Source of the DNA: a virus
DNA: 31,753 nucleotides
Direction: 5' to 3' (one strand)
IMG/VR virus record: IMGVR_UViG_3300045921_000322
Span: 1-31,753 of that record
The stretch's first letter is position 1, and every line of letters starts with the position of its first letter. The notes under the pieces were generated by a model. It saw nothing but the letters and a program-made list of their open reading frames with translations, searched no databases and had not been told where the DNA came from. Positions 29,962 through 31,753 of the stretch are shown here, one piece after another. The position numbers were made by a program, and so were the translations under genes.

Positions 29962-31096
29962 ATTTTATGCCAAATACTTTATCTATATCTTTAAGTGTAG
30001 ATATAGCAGACTGCACACCATCAATCTTTACATACTTCCGAAACTCCCTCTCAGTCTTATGCCCGGTTATGGCCATGATTTTATGAGTGTCCACACCAGC
30101 GAGCACCATATTAGTAGCAAAAGTCCTACGAGCTGTATGAGAGCTCACACTGGACCAATATTGAATCCCCACTGCCTTACAGCTTTCTTTAATATAATCA
30201 TTAAGCCGCTGCCTGCTTATCTCATGAGTATTAATCTTCATCAGATAATCCAACTTAGAGCTCACAGGGATACTGACAGTATGGTTAGTTTTTAACTGTC
30301 TGATAGATACCATCCGTACACCATTAACTTCATATATCATTTCATTATTCAGTTTTGTATATGTCTGCCACCGCTGACCGGTCAGACATCCCCGCAAGAA
30401 TATAGTAATAGCATTCTGATATCTCGGATCTGCTGACTTTAGGTATTCAAATAATAGTTCAATATCATGGAGAGTTAAATATACATTATCCACATCTTCA
30501 GCACCGGGAAGGAAGTTGCGGGTCATGTGGTATTTATTCTCGTGTATGTTATCAATATAAGCATCCGAGCATAATGCTCTCCATACCTTGAATATCCTGT
30601 GCACATAATTCTTTTTATATCCTTTTCCGAAAAGATAATTTTCAAACTGCTGAGCCTTCAGCTTATTCATGTCAGTAAACTCAAAGGATGGGCACCAGTC
30701 CAGTATCTTCTCGATATATCTCCTATATTGATTAAGTGTGAGCATCTTAACAGAATGCTTCTTAGACTCGACCCAGTAATCAACATATTTTTTGAATGCA
30801 GAATCTTTTTTCCCAAAGATTCTTTCATTAATAGCTTCCTTCAGCTTATTTTTATATACATACTCCCCATTGATCCTGCACTGCCTGATGTAAGAAATCA
30901 CCCAAAGTTCAAGACCATCAAGTAAAGTATTAAGATCAATGTATCCGGAGTATGTACTCTTAGCTCTCTGTTTCTTCTTATCCCAATGCTTCAGATCAAT
31001 AGATTCCTTTAAGGAAATCCTTACCCTTTCCTTCTTTGATATATAATACCAAAGATAGATCACACCCTTGTCTATATAAAACTTAACCTTGCTCAT
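29960..31096 (-). CDS. int: tyrosine integrase, Bacteroidetes phage type
   Basis: A 378-residue integrase with all six catalytic residues: R242 in LTGQRW, K269 in QLKTNH, H320 and R323 in SSHTARRTF, H346 in ITGHKT and Y355 in EFRKYV. The N-terminal arm-binding domain (KFYIDKGVIYLWYYISKKERVRISLKESI) and a SAM-like core-binding domain precede it. I chose ATG 31096 (MSKVKFYID); an ATG 78 bases upstream would add a hydrophobic extension and bury the operator. It would recombine attP (31222-31240) with the 3' end of host ssrA. It is not an IntI-type enzyme, as it lacks a visible IntI-specific insertion. Confidence 0.93.
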   Translation of the reverse strand: MSKVKFYIDKGVIYLWYYISKKERVRISLKESIDLKHWDKKKQRAKSTYSGYIDLNTLLDGLELWVISYIRQCRINGEYVYKNKLKEAINERIFGKKDSAFKKYVDYWVESKKHSVKMLTLNQYRRYIEKILDWCPSFEFTDMNKLKAQQFENYLFGKGYKKNYVHRIFKVWRALCSDAYIDNIHENKYHMTRNFLPGAEDVDNVYLTLHDIELLFEYLKSADPRYQNAITIFLRGCLTGQRWQTYTKLNNEMIYEVNGVRMVSIRQLKTNHTVSIPVSSKLDYLMKINTHEISRQRLNDYIKESCKAVGIQYWSSVSSHTARRTFATNMVLAGVDTHKIMAITGHKTEREFRKYVKIDGVQSAISTLKDIDKVFGIK

Positions 31097-31103
31097 AATA
31101 TTA

Positions 31104-31123
31104 GCGTGCACTATAGCGTACAC
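31104..31123. promoter_or_regulatory. compound operator before integrase
   Basis: Two GCGTRCAC boxes separated by TATA (GCGTGCAC, TATA, GCGTACAC), eight bases before the integrase ATG. The same structure, with the R bases swapped, precedes the HNH gene. It lies just downstream of the minus-strand -7 box. Confidence 0.65.
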
Positions 31124-31134
31124 TTTTACAATAA

Positions 31135-31142
31135 CAAAGATA
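31135..31142 (-). promoter_or_regulatory. -7 box of integrase promoter
   Basis: The minus strand reads TATCTTTG, an exact TAnnTTTG, identical to the HNH promoter box. No clear TTG is visible at -33. Confidence 0.6.
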
Positions 31143-31221
31143 ATTACATTATAAATATATATCATTATAAACACATTAATATTATAATTATCAATAAATT
31201 AAAGATATATATCATTCTTGG

Positions 31222-31240
31222 CGACTCCCTGCAGCTCCAC
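31222..31240. other. attP: attP core matching the 3' end of tmRNA
   Basis: CGACTCCCTGCAGCTCCAC reads like the T-loop end, T-stem and acceptor strand of a tmRNA (3' ends typically read CAGCUCCACCA). The site lies between integrase and HNH genes, in the usual attP place. Integration at the 3' end of ssrA would leave the gene intact. Confidence 0.7.
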
Positions 31241-31249
31241 AACTATAGT

Positions 31250-31280
31250 CTGATATATAAGTAATATATCAGGCTTTTTT
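31250..31280 (+). terminator. terminator downstream of attP
   Basis: CTGATATAT and ATATATCAG pair around five bases, followed by GGC and six T. After integration it would lie right behind the restored ssrA 3' end or block read-through into the HNH operon. Confidence 0.75.
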
Positions 31281-31323
31281 ATTTATATATCAATAAGTTA
31301 TGTTACTTATTGCAACATTTATA

Positions 31324-31331
31324 TATCTTTG
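31324..31331 (+). promoter_or_regulatory. -7 box of HNH/packaging operon
   Basis: TATCTTTG matches TAnnTTTG exactly, 23 bases before the HNH ATG. The predicted transcript start falls within the compound operator that follows. Confidence 0.6.
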
Positions 31332-31333
31332 CA

Positions 31334-31353
31334 GCGTACACTATAGCGTGCAC
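31334..31353. promoter_or_regulatory. compound operator before HNH gene
   Basis: GCGTACAC, TATA, GCGTGCAC, one base before the ATG. It is the second copy of the integrase-side element and would overlap the transcript start, which suits repression. Confidence 0.65.
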
Positions 31354-31354
31354 T

Positions 31355-31753
31355 ATGGAGAATATAAGACCAACATGGCTCGGAAACAATAAAAATAATA
31401 CCAGGAAAAGCACAGCAGATCCCAGGTATAAGACTAATCGGTGGAAGGTATATTCATATCAATATAGACAGAAAAATCCACTTTGCGCTATTTGTGACAA
31501 AGAAAATAAAGTGTCAGCTTCTGAACTCGTTGATCACATCATCAGAGTAAACTTTGGCGGTAGCTTCTATGATAAAAGAAATCATCAGGCATTGTGCCGG
31601 ACTTGCCATGATCTAAAATCTTTCAAAGAGCGTAACGGATTAACCTATCCTTATTCACTCAACGAATCAGGAGAGAAGATCCCATATCAGGGGGGGGGTA
31701 TTTTAACCCAAAGAGTATGCCTTCCGACCCCACAGGCCTCGTGTCTGTCGAGT
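31355..31753 (+). CDS. HNH endonuclease of the packaging module (runs off the window)
   Basis: A zinc-ribbon HNH nuclease: CAIC (44-47), ELVDHII (D60, H61), NHQALCRTCH (N77, H78, C81, C84, H85). Such nucleases next to terminase genes help cut cos sites in HK97-like phages. The frame runs past a nine-G run (31690-31698) to the window edge and, after circularisation, on to the TGA at 373. If one G were gained, the frame would end after GYFNPKSMPSDPTGLVSVE; if one were lost, it would stop shortly after the run. Which C-terminus is used is open. Confidence 0.8.
   Translation, partial: MENIRPTWLGNNKNNTRKSTADPRYKTNRWKVYSYQYRQKNPLCAICDKENKVSASELVDHIIRVNFGGSFYDKRNHQALCRTCHDLKSFKERNGLTYPYSLNESGEKIPYQGGGILTQRVCLPTPQASCLSS
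31690..31698. repeat. nine-G homopolymer inside HNH gene
   Basis: The only long G run in the window. It controls which of three C-terminal frames is read, so it may be a slippage site or an assembly error. Confidence 0.6.
31724..31753. repeat. terminal direct repeat, right copy
   Basis: Exact copy of the first 30 bases. Joining the ends keeps the HNH reading frame open into the left end of the window. Confidence 0.9.

Noticed and set aside
29960-31096. The phage tyrosine recombinase as the enzyme that moves the cassettes
   Set aside because: It has the Bacteroidetes phage layout and a convincing tmRNA-type attP next to it, and nothing specific to IntI is seen. Its attP does not resemble the attC-like sites.

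Overview
The window looks like the complete genome of a temperate, long-tailed (siphovirus-type) phage of a Bacteroidota host. The first and last 30 bases are identical, so the contig closes into a circle of about 31,723 bp. Host clues are -7 boxes of the Bacteroidota TAnnTTTG type, a lipoprotein starting C-S-K-E-D (a Bacteroidota surface-export signal), a Bacteroidetes-type tyrosine integrase, and an attP core matching the 3' end of tmRNA (ssrA).

Layout. HNH nuclease (crossing the contig ends), small terminase, a small membrane protein, large terminase and a RusA resolvase occupy 31355 to 3327. A lipoprotein and a leftward XRE regulator follow. A rightward early region (4172-8663) holds DNA-binding proteins, an M15 endolysin with two tiny membrane proteins, an HNH homing-type nuclease, a DUF1376 replication protein and a DnaC-type helicase loader. 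After the cassette region (8658-12975) come small regulators and a minus-strand gene, then a standard HK97-type late operon (14003-29918): portal, protease, capsid, connectors, tail tube, gpG/gpGT chaperone with -1 frameshift, tape measure, tail tip, fibres and a holin-like protein. A bidirectional terminator separates it from the leftward integrase, and attP lies between integrase and HNH gene.

The outstanding region is 8658-12975. It has the architecture of an integron gene-cassette array: six cassettes, all in one orientation, separated by six attC-like sites of 103-145 bp. Each site has a TAAC-type left core, 19-25 bp imperfect inverted arms, a variable spacer and a G-TTA right core. The core bases flanking each gene are complementary to each other rather than to those of the neighbouring cassette, as expected when cassettes move as circles through G^TT recombination. 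Cargo includes three DNA methyltransferases, an HNH protein, an S-adenosylmethionine-decarboxylase-like protein and a free-standing FtsK-gamma-like winged helix. No integron integrase is present. Several cassette stop codons lie inside the attC core, and two methyltransferase genes appear to take their start codon from the preceding attC.

Regulation visible in sequence: the integrase and the HNH/packaging operon share an identical -7 box and the same compound operator just upstream of their start codons; a two-part element is repeated before portal and protease; face-to-face promoters sit between the XRE gene and the early operon. All product calls are from motif reading without database searches.
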